A DNA stretch of 64,000 nt from contig SDUX01000009.1 of NCBI GenBank assembly GCA_008729055.1, positions 690,806-754,805 of the forward strand, read 5' to 3'. The position numbers were made by a program, and so were the translations under genes. Numbering within the stretch: the stretch's first letter is position 1; each line of letters opens with the position of its first letter. Below are positions 1 through 12,557 of the stretch, in pieces. The notes below the pieces were generated by a model. That model had not been told where the DNA came from. It worked only from the letters and a program-made list of their open reading frames with translations, and searched no databases. This DNA is from Pyropia haitanensis (taxonomy: Eukaryota > Rhodophyta > Bangiophyceae > Bangiales > Bangiaceae).

Positions 1-3000
1 GCTGGCCACAGTCATGCGCAAGCGGGCGCGCATCAACAAAGGCAGCTGCGGTGCGGCCACAGGCAATCGCCGCGCGCGACCGGCCGGTGGTGCACCCGCC
101 GCACCACCCGCAGCGGCAGCAAGCGCAGCAGAAACCCCGACAGCGGCCGGGGCCGAGCGCAGTAACTCAGCATCCTCAGCGTCAAGGCGCTTGAGCACCT
201 CCCGCGTACCCTGCGATTGCCGCACAATCTGGGCCGTGAACGTCGCGATGCTCTTGTTGGTCCGCCTGTAGAACTTCTTGTCCACCTTGTGCTCTGACTC
301 GTTGGTGCTTGTGTTGCCATTCTGCAAGTGGCCGTGCATTTTGATGGAGTCCACCACATGGCACAGTAGCTTGTGCACTTTGATGGTGTGCAGCCATCCC
401 AGGATGGGCGTCATGTAGTGCAGCACAAAGTCCTCGGCTTGCTTGCCGATGTCCTCACCCTCGCCGACCGTCATTGGAGCCGGCTTGGTGGACGTCACCC
501 ATCCTGCAATACGCCCGTACAGCACCGCGTACTCAGCGAACATGGCTGTGACGGCGTCCTCCATAGGCGTGTCACCGAAGGCGGCATGGTAAGCACTCCA
601 ATCGAAATGGAAGTTCTTAGGCAGCTCCACGTCGTCGTTGTCTGGTAGCAGCACGAAAGGGGCGTCCGCGTTGGGGGATTCGGCGTCGCCAGTCGGCGCT
701 TGTTCAATCGGACGCAGTGAAGACCGAGGACGGCCGCGAGTGGGGGCACGCCGACGACCAACCCCACGTCCTCTCCCACCTCTTCCACGTGCACTGGGAG
801 CTTCGTCACGACGGGGCGGCCGCGCGGCACCGACACCGAACAAGCCGTGGACAGCAAATGGGAGAATGTACACACCTGCCCGCTGTTGCTTGCCCGTAAA
901 AGTTGCCTGAGTCTCTGTAGCAGCAACCAGGTACCTACATCATGCGCATCCAAACACAAAGAAAAAGTGACACCAGCCAGAGAAAACAGCTCGTGGTGTC
1001 AGTACCGCATCGCGGAGCAGTCGCGGGCCCCCGGCGCTATTCCGTACCACGCAAAAGAAGCACAGCACATACCCAGGTGGAAGGGAGCTCGCTCGACTCC
1101 GTCGCCCCATGTACTCAAATCTCCTGTTGGCAATGCGGCAGGTTGCGGCCGTGCTGCCACACAACGGGTACCTCTCCCTGCATATGTAGGGAAAAACGCG
1201 TACGAGTCGCTGGACAAGCTCCCTGGTAACGCCGGCGTCCAGTACCTGCGTGCATAAGAACCAGAACCACGAGCAATCGCGAGTTTGGGAGGCAATGAGG
1301 GTCAGTAATCAGGTGCGCGTGCCAGAGGCGGCGCCATCTCTAGCACTTCACTTCTTACAAGACAGCTCCGCTACACACTCGCACAGCCCTCCCTCGCGCC
1401 ATGAGCATATAAGAATGCGTACGTGAAGGGCATCAAAGCCCACAACTTGGTACATCAAAAAGGGAGCAGACGACAGTCCGGCCATGCCTGCCAGCGCCGG
1501 TACAGTGCTGCGCATGCTATGGAGACGCTCCAAATGATTGCGTCGCTCCGACAGGCGGTGCTGGACGCGGAGGCGGGATGCCTCAAGCTGGTTCTCAAGC
1601 AGCTGAACCGCGTCTCGCTCATGGGAGCACAGTGCCTGTGGGCCTCCCATCTCAGCCACGTTGACGTCGCAAGTTGAGCAGGGGAGCGCAGTCTGGCCAG
1701 ACTTGAGGCCCAACACGGCCTTCTCCTCCGGATAGTCGCAAAGATACAGCAAGATGCGGGGGAAGGCCTTCAGCTTGCGGCCCTTGTAGTCGATGGTGAC
1801 CCCGTCATGGCTGGCGGTGATTGTTGACCGGAATACGAGGTAGAGCACTCTCTGCAGCACTGCTGCGCGCCGCTCACGTCCTCTTTCGTCCGCCGCTGAC
1901 TCTCTCTGCTTTCGTACCATTGGAATGTATGCTACCGTAGTCCACTCCTGCTATTTGGTCACACAGTTGACAACTCGGACGCGCAGAGGGTACAACTTGT
2001 GCGCTGTAAAACAGAAGCAACGGGACAAAAGCGCAAGGGCGTCAGCCACTGCAGCGCAAAGCACAAATCACGAGAGTACACCGCGCGTTTCAACCCGAAA
2101 CCCACCCTGCGAAGCACACTCGCTTACCTCCCGACCAAGATACCTGGCTCGCATCGCTGAAGACGTGCAGGCCCAATACGAAGCACTGCTGGCCGTGCTC
2201 GTTGACGATAATCTGCTCATTCATTCGGAAGGCGTCGCCCTCCAGTGGAGTCTCGCGTGCGTCCGACGGAGGCGCAGGCTGCTCACCGCCGCTCCATAGT
2301 TTGACCGTGTCAGGGTCAGCGTTGAGAAGCGACTGCAGCACCACGCCGAGCGCCGACCGGAAGTACGCAACCAGCTCCATGCCGCCCTCCACTAATACGA
2401 CCTTCCGCCACCCGGCATCGGTCACAGCGTTGTCGATGTCGCTCCGGATTGCAACCTTGAAGGAGTTGCAGGTGGGAAACGCATCCCGGAGGCGCTGCTC
2501 GTGGCCGTCGTCAACGGGCATTCCAGGCATCGTTCCGTCCCAGATGTCCAGCAAGCGGTAAAGCCGTGCCTGGTCCTCCAGCGTCAGCCCCGACCCGCCG
2601 CACGACTCCAGAGTGAACCGTTCGAGCTCTCTCAACCGAAAGGAGTTGAAGCGACTGGCCCGCCTGGCCTTTTCCAGGGAGAGCAGTGAAGTGGACTGCG
2701 GCCAGTCATTGCGGCTCTCATAGTAGGCCCTCACTTCCGCCGCAATCGTCGCGTAACCAGCCTCGGCTGCCACTTCTGCGTCGCCAGCACGTACAGCCTC
2801 ATCCTCGGTGCTGCGCTGCCCGTGGAGAAGGGGTGCGTTGTTGGCGTCGGCAAGGTCCGCCCAAACTTCAGCGTCAGTAGTGGCGTGCACGCGCGCGTCG
2901 ACATTGGCAGGGTCCCCACAGCTGGCACCAGATGACGTGCTTGGACCCGCAGCAAACGAATCGTCAGCTGTGCAGTCCACGTTGTGCATGAAAGCAACAC

Positions 3001-3325
3001 CACCAGCGGCAGCGACCACGTCGCTGGCGTCACTTGTTGCATCTCGCGAGCCGGGAGCGCCCTCGCATACGCCGCTCGAGGGAGCCAAATCAGTACCCGC
3101 GGTGGACGTGAGGCGCAGGTCAGCTGCCGATCCATCAGCTCCCGAGAGGGCCGCCGCCGCGGCCGCCGAGTGCGACTGATTGATCGGCTTCCTCAGCCGC
3201 TCAGGTTGGGCGGTCAAGCGGCCATGCTTACGCAGCATGTGCGTTCTCAGCCCTGCCCGGCTGCAGAGAGAGCACCCACAAATCAAACATGAGAGCTCGC
3301 GGGACGAAACCGGAACGTCCGACAT
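1..3325 (-). CDS. CMC/Plavaka-type DNA transposase, four exons, C-terminus off the left edge
   Basis: DDE transposase of the CMC (CACTA-related) group, closest in pattern to Plavaka/Tnp2 proteins. Exons rebuilt by eye, all GT-AG with compatible phases: 3325-2128, 2003-1423, 1245-1073, 934-1. The N-terminus has a C2H2 finger (C13, C16, H29, H34) as in Plavaka proteins. Family-like motifs follow: SDASQVSWSG across the first splice, a DGV...DYPEE block with a CSTC pair (exon 2), GFDALH joining to VLDAGV across the second splice, and a C-terminal segment with HVVDSIKMHG and EHKVDKKFYRRTNKS. An RGRG-rich, AT-hook-like stretch lies near 720-800. Exon 2 contains an in-frame TAG (1953-1951, about codon 417), so the copy is either a pseudogene or needs readthrough. 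The start at 3325 is the first true ATG. Family assignment is recognition from motifs, not a search. GC is visibly lower than in the host genes. Confidence 0.75.
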
Positions 3326-5461
3326 AGTGCCACGTCCACCAACAGCAGCACGACGACGAGGACGAGCAGAAAAACACTTGGAGTCGGGGCACGGGAAAAG
3401 ACCGCGCCACAGCGACAATCACCGCAGACGGCACCGCAGGGCACAGCCAATAGGAATAACAGGTGCGATGGTGGGTGTGGTGAAGGTCAGCGCGCAGGTG
3501 GGGGAAAGTGGTGAGGTCGTCGCTCTCGTACGGGGAAGAGGTGGGCAAAGGCACGCCCAGCCCCCGCGAGCTGGTGGGGGGCACCACTTGTACTCAGCTG
3601 GCGGCGAGGGAGGGGCGTGCCCAGGGGACAGCGCCGTGGTCTAGCCCGTGCGTTCGCCAGGCGCGTGGAACGCCATAATGGACGCCCAACGAGGGCAAAC
3701 AAAGCGGCAGGGGGGCCGCAAGGTCCACGCGTCGCCACGTCTGACCATAAGGTCAAAAAGGTTGACTACCGCTTGATGCGGCCAACACGCGGGGGGCCGA
3801 CCCGCCGGATGCTGCCAGGTAAGCAGCCCCCATCGTGGCGATGAAGGCCACGTAAAGCCTGACACAGGCTGGGAGAGCATCTCGCCCGCCGGCGCGGCCG
3901 CCAATTCACGCGGTTGGCGCGCGCTCCCGCGGGCAGCAGGTCCCGCCCAGCGTGCCTGCATCGTGTGCACGCCGGCCGTCGTGGGGCCGTCGCGGCCGCC
4001 GCCCCCCTTTGCACACAAGTGGAGACACGCCCGCAGCGGCGGTAGGGGCCCGTCGGCACGGGCTAGGCGGTTCCGTAGGCACGCTCCATGCTGCGTGCGG
4101 GAGCCGCGCCGCGTCGCCGGGGGGGGGGGGCGCGCCCCCGCCACGGCTGTCGGCTGCCGACCGGCGTGGCCGCGTGCCAGCGCTGCGACTGCCGCTGCCG
4201 ATGAAGGCTGCGCGGCTACAGAATGGAAAAAAAACCGCCACCGCCCGCGCCAAAAGGGTGCACCAAGAGGCCGCCGCGTGTGCTCCGGCATTCGTGTGGC
4301 CAGGCGTCCGCCCGTGCCGCCGTGCGTGCGGAAGAGGCTCGCGGGAAGACGACAGGGTGGCGCGAGAAGAAGCGACACAGGCGGTAAGGACGACGCACAA
4401 CAGCAGGGGGAGGCACAGCGGGCCAGTGCCGGCGAGTGTGCAAGGAGGTGGATCAGCCAGCACCAGAGCAACGCCAGGTCCTGCGGAGGCGAATTGCCGC
4501 CGTAAATATGACCAAGTGTGACGATTGCTTTCTTGAATCACACAAACCGTCAAAGATCTGTGTAGGCAATGCGTGATCGACACCACGCGTCCAATCGTTG
4601 CCCGTGACGAGAATCTCCTTCGGCCAGCAATGACGACTCTCTGGACTGCGAAGGAGCAAGCCCTATAAGAAATTTGAGTAGGGATTGTACTGTAGTTGTG
4701 TTCGCGCCACGGTTGGCTGGTACGAGCCGTGGTGGACTTCGCCTGCACGCGCGCCCGACGTGGGCGTGCACCTGCTCGCGCCCGGCGCACCTCTTGCACC
4801 GCCAGCGTAGGCGCAACCAATCGGGAGCTCATCGTGTTCTTTTCAAACGGTGCGACGATCCCCCCCGAGGCGCGTCACCGCCAGCCCACCGATCACGAGA
4901 CACCCACCACCTCCAGTTGGTGGTGGAGTGCCCAGCCTTCATCCGGTACGTTACCCTTTGCCGTCCGCGAGACGCCAAGGAGCCTCTGTCCCAGCTGCCG
5001 CGTGGCGGACGCACGCTGCGCAGCTGGCGTCCTCCGTCGTGTCGCGCCAAGCGGTGCACGCTCGAGGAGGGCGCCCGCGATGGACGCGCGCCGTTTTTCT
5101 TTTGCTTTGCGCACGGGACGAGTTCTTGGCCAGCTGCGAACGTGAGTTGGCGCCAACTTGCGGCGAGGCTCGCCAGCGCGAGAAGGTCCATCGCGTCTGG
5201 CCGCGTGTCGCACAGTTTTTTCTGTTTCAAGCGCGTGACTTGGCGCGCTGTGTGCCGTACGTGATCTGCACCCATGGTGCTGCCGTGCAGGATAAGAGCC
5301 GCACCCTGTCTGCCCTCTTTCTCTCACGCTTTCCTCTTCTGTGCCTCTCCCTAGTTATCGTTGCCGACTCCTGCACACCTTCTCCGATTTCATTTGCTTC
5401 CCCCCTGCGCTTGACCTCCCACAAAAACGCCGGATGCTCGCCCATTGTGACCCCTTGCGTC
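3326..5461. other. Non-coding stretch between divergent transposase and unknown gene
   Basis: About 2.1 kb between the two divergent genes, GC-rich with scattered G runs (about 4121-4132). Open frames here are composition-driven and show no family signal. The last 150 bases before 5462 are pyrimidine-rich like a 5' leader. If both flanking genes belong to one element this is their shared promoter region; that is inference. Confidence 0.4.
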
Positions 5462-8104
5462 ATGCCACCGAGAGGACTCAAGCGCGCGGTACCTGCTGGT
5501 CGTGCTTCTGCGCAGCCTAAGGCCGCGCGTCTTGCCCCGCCCGTGCTGCCGACCGATGCGGACCGCCGCAACAAGGATGAGCTCCGTTCTGCTGCTGCCC
5601 GCGCCGGCTCCATGAGCCTCCTGCCCCTGGACTCCTACGCCGGGCAGGTGCCTATTGCGCCCTGTACTACAGGCATGATGGCGTTGGGAGCGCCCCCTCT
5701 GCCGCCTGGATTGTCGGCCCCCCAAGCTTTGCTGGCGGCTCAACCCCCTGCTGGGGCAGCAGCGTCCCTGCTGCCGCTGACTGCGCCTCCGCCAGTGCGC
5801 CCAACCTCCCTGGCCGCCGCACCTTCCGCGCTGCACGGTGCGCTTGTCGCTGCACCTCCCACGATCGCAACTCCGTCCCTGCCACGACCGGGCGCGACCT
5901 CGCTTCCTCTCCTGGGCTCACAGGTAGACGTGTCCACTGATTTTCTGACGCAGCCCGACTTCTACTTGCGTGGAGTTGCCGATCGCATGGCGGCCTACCA
6001 GGCGCAGATGAAGCTGCCACAGCTCGACAACCAAGGGGCAGGCCGTCCGCCGCAAGGACCGCCCGCGGGTGGATCGTTGTCGGTGCGCGACTCAATGTCG
6101 CAGCCACCCCCATTTCCCCGACCCGCAAGTCCGCCCCCTGTACGGGGGACGCCGAGCAGCTCGCGGTCACCTCCTGGTATGGGGGCGGTCGAGTACGAGG
6201 AGAGCGGACAGGCGGAGGCGGTGCGGCCACGCCTGGCCTCGTCGTCGGCGCCTGAAAGCGCTGCGCCTCCTTCCTTGCCTGTTGGTCGGACTGCTGCCGG
6301 TGGCACGCAGGACTTTGCTGTTGACGACACGCAAAATGTCGAGGCGGTGCGCTCCCCCCCTGCTGCCGGCGGGCCTGGACTCCATTCGGGGCCCAGAGTA
6401 CGTGAACCTGACTGGTCGCAGCGTCGCGCTTCCGCGCCGCGCACGGCTCGAGCGCCGCGCAGTCGCAAGACTTTGGCATCTCCTCCGACTGAGGGGACTT
6501 GGGTGGCCAGCTTGTCACTTGGAGCACGCTCATCCGCTGGGAACTCGGCTCGTCGGCGTGGCTCGGCTCCTGCAGGCGCGGGGGGGTCAAGTGGTACGCC
6601 ACCTGCCCGCTCTCCTGCAGCTTCTGCCACGCAGACGCGGCGTGGCCCGCCTACACCTGGCAGCACCATGACGCTGAATGCCGGAAGCGGCGCGCCCACG
6701 TTTGCTGGCGACGAGGACGCTGTGGCGAAGTCGGCTTGTGTGCGGGGGATCAGTGCGTCTGTCGGAGCCCTCACCAAGAGGATGGGCACACTGGAAGGGA
6801 CTGTGAGCGACACCGGGCGGCGTCTACAAACGCAGGGTGCTTCCATGGAGGCGCTGGCGCGCTCGGTCTCGGCCTTGCGCAGTACTGTCCAGCAAGGCTT
6901 TGCCGAGATGAAGGCGCTGACGACCGAGCAGCGCGGGAGTGCCAACCAGCGGGTGGCCACCCCCAGAGGGGGGTCGGTAGCTCGCAGCAATGACCAGGCA
7001 CCTGCAGCTGAGACACCGGACGACAAAGGCTTTCGCACGGGCCGCGCCATTCGAGGCGCAAACCCTGCTGCTTTGCCCGACGACAACCCTGCGGTCATTA
7101 TGCGAGACATCGGCGCCATCCGTCGGCTCATCAATGACGACCTTACCCAGCGCACGGCTTGGGCAGTCACCAACCGCGACGTGTATCTGGACGGGGACGA
7201 GATTTTCAACCTCATGATTGACAAGACCATGGACCACCGGAAAGACGAAGCTGATGAGGCAGAACAGTGGCTGCTCACGCCGTTCGAAAAGCCAACCTCC
7301 GGTGCCAGGTCGAAGAAGGGCAAGGACCGGGTGGAGCGGCTCAAGCCCTTCGTGCCGCTCGGTCAGGTACTGCCGCACCTGATTGAAGCTCTCAAGAAGC
7401 GGGGCGCTGCGGCGTACTTCAACTGCATCAAGGTGCCCCTCGAGACGCTCACAGCTTCGACGGCACTGTCGTGGTACAACGCGGACGAGTACACCAAGTC
7501 AACGGAGGGGCAGAGGGGCATCAAGGCGGCCATGGTGGCCAACTACTTGTACCTGGGTGCACGCGGCCGAGTGGAGAAGCCACGCACTGTCGGAGGAGAA
7601 ACCATTGTGCGGTGCACGTCGGGGTGGTACGCGCTCATGTCCAGCTTTGTACGCCAACATCTGGAGGCGTTGATCTACGCCAACATACGCAAGCCACGCC
7701 ACGTCGACCTGTCGTGTTATGCGAGCTGGCGCGTGGAGCTGTTCCGAGTCGACAGCTTCCTCTCCACTGACAAAGAGCCGCACAATGGCATGGTGCTGGC
7801 CGACGGCGACGATGCGGCGCGCATCCACCCTACTAGCGACAAGGACGACATGTACGAGAAGCTGTACTCCGACCAGGTGACGATGGCTGCTGAGGCGGCG
7901 GCAATGGAATCAATGGCCGCTGCTGACGCCGATGTGGCGGCCGACGATGCCGACGCGTCAGAAGCCGTCGCTGAGGAGGCAGACGCGGTCGCCGAGGAGG
8001 CAGACGCGGTTGCCGAGGAGGCAGACGCTGCCGCGGAGGGGGAAGCCGCCGACGCAGACGTGCAGCCCGCCACTCGTGCTGACGATGAGACCGAACGGAC
8101 GTGA
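5462..8104 (+). CDS. Unknown 880-residue protein with coiled coil and acidic tail, possible transposon accessory gene
   Basis: I do not recognise this protein. The frame is open from 4850, but the start at 5462 (MPPRGLKRAV, basic leader) is preferred because it follows a pyrimidine-rich leader and the upstream peptide looks random. Residues 1-420 are Pro/Ala/Ser-rich and probably disordered. About 425-485 is a heptad-like helix (VGALTKRMGTLEGTVSDTGR...), a likely coiled coil. About 540-800 is a normal-composition, presumably folded domain with many Trp/Tyr residues. The tail has three near-identical 21-bp units giving AVAEEAD repeats. No signal peptide or membrane segment is seen. Its lower GC resembles the transposase to the left and not the host genes, and the two are divergently placed, so it may be the second gene of that element. 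This link is inference; a host gene is also possible. Confidence 0.6.
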   Translation: MPPRGLKRAVPAGRASAQPKAARLAPPVLPTDADRRNKDELRSAAARAGSMSLLPLDSYAGQVPIAPCTTGMMALGAPPLPPGLSAPQALLAAQPPAGAAASLLPLTAPPPVRPTSLAAAPSALHGALVAAPPTIATPSLPRPGATSLPLLGSQVDVSTDFLTQPDFYLRGVADRMAAYQAQMKLPQLDNQGAGRPPQGPPAGGSLSVRDSMSQPPPFPRPASPPPVRGTPSSSRSPPGMGAVEYEESGQAEAVRPRLASSSAPESAAPPSLPVGRTAAGGTQDFAVDDTQNVEAVRSPPAAGGPGLHSGPRVREPDWSQRRASAPRTARAPRSRKTLASPPTEGTWVASLSLGARSSAGNSARRRGSAPAGAGGSSGTPPARSPAASATQTRRGPPTPGSTMTLNAGSGAPTFAGDEDAVAKSACVRGISASVGALTKRMGTLEGTVSDTGRRLQTQGASMEALARSVSALRSTVQQGFAEMKALTTEQRGSANQRVATPRGGSVARSNDQAPAAETPDDKGFRTGRAIRGANPAALPDDNPAVIMRDIGAIRRLINDDLTQRTAWAVTNRDVYLDGDEIFNLMIDKTMDHRKDEADEAEQWLLTPFEKPTSGARSKKGKDRVERLKPFVPLGQVLPHLIEALKKRGAAAYFNCIKVPLETLTASTALSWYNADEYTKSTEGQRGIKAAMVANYLYLGARGRVEKPRTVGGETIVRCTSGWYALMSSFVRQHLEALIYANIRKPRHVDLSCYASWRVELFRVDSFLSTDKEPHNGMVLADGDDAARIHPTSDKDDMYEKLYSDQVTMAAEAAAMESMAAADADVAADDADASEAVAEEADAVAEEADAVAEEADAAAEGEAADADVQPATRADDETERT

Positions 8105-10713
8105 CAACACGTCTCTGTGTATGCGGGTGCTCGGCGGCGGCGGCCGAGGCGGTGCCGGCCGCCGCGGCGGCGGCAGCTGAAGGGGTGGGCAGTGAGGTTT
8201 CGGAGAAGGCTGGCCGCGGGTGAGGGCGCGGCGGGCGGGGGGGCGGTGCTGCGGACGTGGGTGCCCGCCTCTACTCAGTTGTTGGGTCACGCGAGACGGG
8301 ACGGCCACGAGGTTGCTGCCGACAGGCGGTGTGTGGGTGGGTGTGGCGGGTTGGGGCGGCGTCGCGCGGCCGCCCCTTCGCTGCCCCTGCCGCCCCCCCC
8401 ACCCATGCGACGAATCGCTGTGGTGAGCGGGACCTGCCCGTGCTGAAGGCACCCCTCATCGGCGAGCGCTGGGACTTGGCTTGACGCGCGCCTGTCGACA
8501 CCGGTGGGAAGCGGGCACCTGACCTTGCCGGCACCGGAGAGTGGGCACAAGAGCGCTGTTGTACGAAGCGCGCAGCTTCGACTATTCTGCACGCCGGGCT
8601 ACCTCTCACTAGCACCGGACTGATTGATGGGACTGAGGGGTGCATGTGCGTCGCGGGGTGTACACTTCTTGCGCACAGCAGCCCGGCGGCCGCACGCAGC
8701 GTCAGTTGCGGCACTGCGGTACCCGCGCTGTAGGGTGCCTGTCATACACGGGAGTGAGGGCTTCCGAGAGCGCGCGTACGCGGGGGGAGTGCGAAGGGGG
8801 GGGACTTGAGCTCCGATGGCGGTGCCACCCGGCAACGCAGCATCCTGTGATGGTGGGGACGGTTAGTGGAGGGGAGCGAGAGTGGTGGCACTGCCGCCGA
8901 GCTCAAGTGGTCGGCTGCCAGCCTTGGCCACAAGCTTGAGAAAGGCGTGCTCCCTTTTTTTCTTTCGTATGTGAGAGGTAAAACACCCCCCGTAGCGCCC
9001 TGGCGACAGGATCCACCCCGTAGCGCACGCTGGCGACGGCCCACACGGCCCCCCCGGACCGGGGTCGGGACGACGGTGCACCTGCGGGGCGCCCCGACCG
9101 CACGACAAAAAGCAGTCACGCGACTGCCTAGAAACCACGAGACTGCCTTCTATGCACTCGATTGGTCCTGTCTTCATCGAGCATCGGCCATCGAGAAGCC
9201 CATCTGAGCCCATCTTGGACCCCCCAGAACGCATCGACTGAGCGACGCCGAGAACCCATCGAATCGACGCGTCGATTTCCTTGCCAGTGAAGGAGACGAT
9301 GGGACCGCTGGGAACACATAACTGGGTGCGGACCTCCCCTACGCTCCGCGCAAAAAAAATATATATATTCCGGCGAGGGAACGGGGCCCCGCCGAGCGCG
9401 CGGTACCCCCGCGTCGGTAGGGCCGGGGGCAAGGGTTCGGGCGGGGGCGGACACGCGGTGCCACCCTGCAGGGGCGGCTTGCCAGTGTCAGGTCGCCCGC
9501 TCTCACTGCGTGGCGTGTGTACGTTGGTGGCCGCGGCGACCGGCTCAACGGGCTGGGGTGCGGCGCGCCGCTGGCTCCCCTCCGCAAACAAGGCGTCGGT
9601 CGGCCAGCGGCGGCGCCAGACGCGCCGCCGCATCCGCCGAGGGAGCGAGCCTTTCACCCACCCACCCGTATGGAGATCAGCACCGCATCGTCCGCCCTCC
9701 CCCCGCGCCACACCGCGATTGAGGGGCGTCGTCATCGCGCGCCCCCCCCCCCCTCCGCGTGCATCCCCAGCCGCCCACGGATCCACACGGTCGGTCATCC
9801 GGATCCGGGGGTCCACCCCAGCCGCGGCGGGGGACGACCGTCGATGATGCACGCCCGCATCCTCGGATGAGCGGGGCGCGGCTCGGGCAGACGACCCCCC
9901 CCCCCCCCCCCCGCCACGACGGAGCCGACGCGGGCGGATCATCCAACGGCTCCGCCGTCGCCCGCAGCAGATCCACCAACGGCGCGTCGGGGGGCGTCCC
10001 CGGCAGCGACGGGGGATCCTCCCGCCGCGGCCGCCGCACGCGCGGCGGCCGCGTCTACGCGGCGGCCGTGGGGGCGCGCGCCCGCCACCGGCGGGCGCAC
10101 CGCCGCGCGCGGCGGACGGCCGCCGGCGGTGCGCGCAGCGCGCGGTCCGGCGGGGGGCGGCGGCGGCGGCGGCGGCGGCGTGCTGCCGCGCGTTTTTGGG
10201 CGTGTCGGGTGTCTCCCCGTGGGTGCCACGTGAGCGGAGCGTGAGGTGTCGGGCGCGGGGGGGGGGGGTGGCAGTGTAGGAAGCGGGCCGCCGCGAGGGC
10301 GGCAACGGCGGTGGAGGCGCCGCCGGCCGGTACGTGGTCGTGTCCCCCTCTGTTCGTCTTGGACCGCATCGAGGAGCCGCCAGGAGCGTCGGCTGGACGC
10401 GGGAGGAACAATGGAGCGGCGGACAGAATGAGCAATTTATCGGAATGACACAAAAGGCGAGGGCGTGAGGTGCGCAAGACAAGTGAAGTAGGGACAGAGA
10501 TTTACCGAGGTGCAGCAAGACTCTTACAATGCCCGTTCCGATCCGTCTGGTTTGCGACTTGGTCGACAAGTGCTTCTGGCGCTGCCGCGTCCAGTCCAGG
10601 CGGTCGGCATCGGATCCTTGCGGGGCGCGCCGCCTTGGACGGCGCGTCCCGTCGCCCCGCGCGGCCGCCGCGCGCGGCTCGCCCGCGGGACGGGCGTGGC
10701 GGCACGGCGGGCT

Positions 10714-10750
<37 letters not shown>

Positions 10751-10972
10751 AGCGGCGGCAGCGTCGGCGGCGGCTGGTGGCGGCGGTGGTGGCCGTCTGC
10801 GGCCAGCGAGCAACGGCCGACGGGGCAGCAACGCGGCGGCTGGCTGGCGCGCCGCGACGCTGCCGGCGGCGCGCCGCCGACGCGCCGCCGCCGCCGCCGT
10901 GGCGGCCGCGGCGGCGGCGGCGGCGGCGGCGGCGGCTGGCTGGCGCCCCCCCCCCCCCACCCCCCCACCGTC
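8105..10972. other. Long stretch without a supported gene
   Basis: Includes a long minus-strand open frame (8863-11031) made of low-complexity Pro/Arg/Gly codons, which I regard as chance. A short A/T patch at 9351-9370 stands out. 9900-10200 is GGC/GCC repeat-rich. No tRNA, rRNA or conserved peptide was seen. Confidence 0.4.
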
Positions 10973-11612
10973 ATGGGCGCCCCCCCCCCGTGGCCGACCC
11001 TCCTCGACGTGCTCCCCCCCCCCACCCTCACCGCCGCCGCGCGGTCGCTGCTCCCCCCCCCCCCGCGGCGCCACCCACCGCCGCGTCGGTGGCCACCCGC
11101 CTCGCCGCGTTTGCAGCGACCGCCGCGGCGGCGCCGGCGGTGGCCGCCGCCGCCACGGCGCTGGCGTCGGCACGCCCGCCGCGGCGGCCGACGCGGTCGG
11201 CGGCCGCCGCGCGGGCGGCGGGCAACGCGGCGTACCGGCGGGGGGAGCTGTGGCCGGCGGTCGTTGCGTACACCGACGCCCTGCGGGGCTGCCGCCCGCC
11301 GGCTGCCGGGGGGCGGCGGCGGGTGCCGCCGCCACCGCCGCCGCCGTCGCGGCCGCCACCAACCGGTCCACCGCCCTGACGGCGCTGGCGGCGGCGGCGG
11401 CGGCGACGGCGGCGGCGGCCACCACCGCGGCGGGCGCGCCGAGCCGCGGCGCCCTCCTCGCCGCCGCCGAGGCCGACGCGCTCACCGCGTACCGGTGGGC
11501 GGCGGCGGCGGGCGTCGGGGGCGCCAAGGCGGCGCTCCGCGCCGCCGACGCGGCCGCCGCGGGGGGGGGGGGCGCCGCCGCCGCCGCGCGCTACGCCACC
11601 GCCGCGCGCCTA

Positions 11613-11643
<31 letters not shown>

Positions 11644-12411
11644 CAGAGGGGGGGGGGGCGGGGCGGGGGGGGCGGGGGGGGCGGCGGAGGTCGCCGCCAC
11701 CGCCGCCCGCCGTCGTGCCGAGGTGCTGCGGGCGGCCGCCACCGACGCGGCGGCGGCCGCGTGGGTGGGGGACGGCATGGACCGGCCGGCGCTGGCGCGG
11801 CGCCCCCCCCCCCCCCCCCCGACCCCCGTCGACGACGCCGCGGTGGTCGTAGCACCCGTCGGCGCCGCCGGCCGCGGCGTCTGTGCCGCCCGCGCCCTCC
11901 CCGCGGGCACCACCGTCCTCGTCGAGCCGCCCGTCGCGGCGGTGGCGGCGGCGGTGCCCCCCGCCGGCGCGCCCGCGGTCTGTGACCACTGCCTGGGGGG
12001 GCTCCCGCTGGGCCCCGCCGCCGCCGTGCCGTGCACCGCCGCCGCCGCCTGCACGGCGGCGTACTGTTCGTGGGCGTGCGCGGCGGCGGCGGCGGCGGCC
12101 GCGGACCACGCAGCCGAGTGTGGGGACCCGTTTTGGGCGGCCGCCCCGCCGGGCGTCCGCCTGGCCGTGCGGGTGGCGCGGGCGCTGGCGGCGGCGGCGG
12201 CGGCGGCGGCCGCCACCGCCGCCGCCCCCCCGCGGCGGTGGGCGGTGGTGGGGGCGGCCGCCGGGGGCGGCGTCGCCTCGTCGACCGCGGCGGGCGTCGA
12301 GGCGCTCGACGCGCACGAGGTGGACCACCTGGCGTCCGCGGCGGGCGTGCGGGCGGCGCTGGCGCACACCCTCGACGCGGTGCTCGTCGCCGCCGCGGGG
12401 CGGCTGCCGCC

Positions 12412-12444
<33 letters not shown>

Positions 12445-12513
12445 GGCGCTGCCGCCGGTCGTGCGGCTGGCGCGGCTGCTGCTGCTGGCGCGCACCAACG
12501 CGGTTGGCATCCC

Positions 12514-12557
<44 letters not shown>

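Noticed and set aside
8863..11031. 722-codon minus-strand open frame
   Set aside because: Mostly Pro/Arg/Gly from GC repeats, overlaps the start of the SMYD-like gene and shows no motif.
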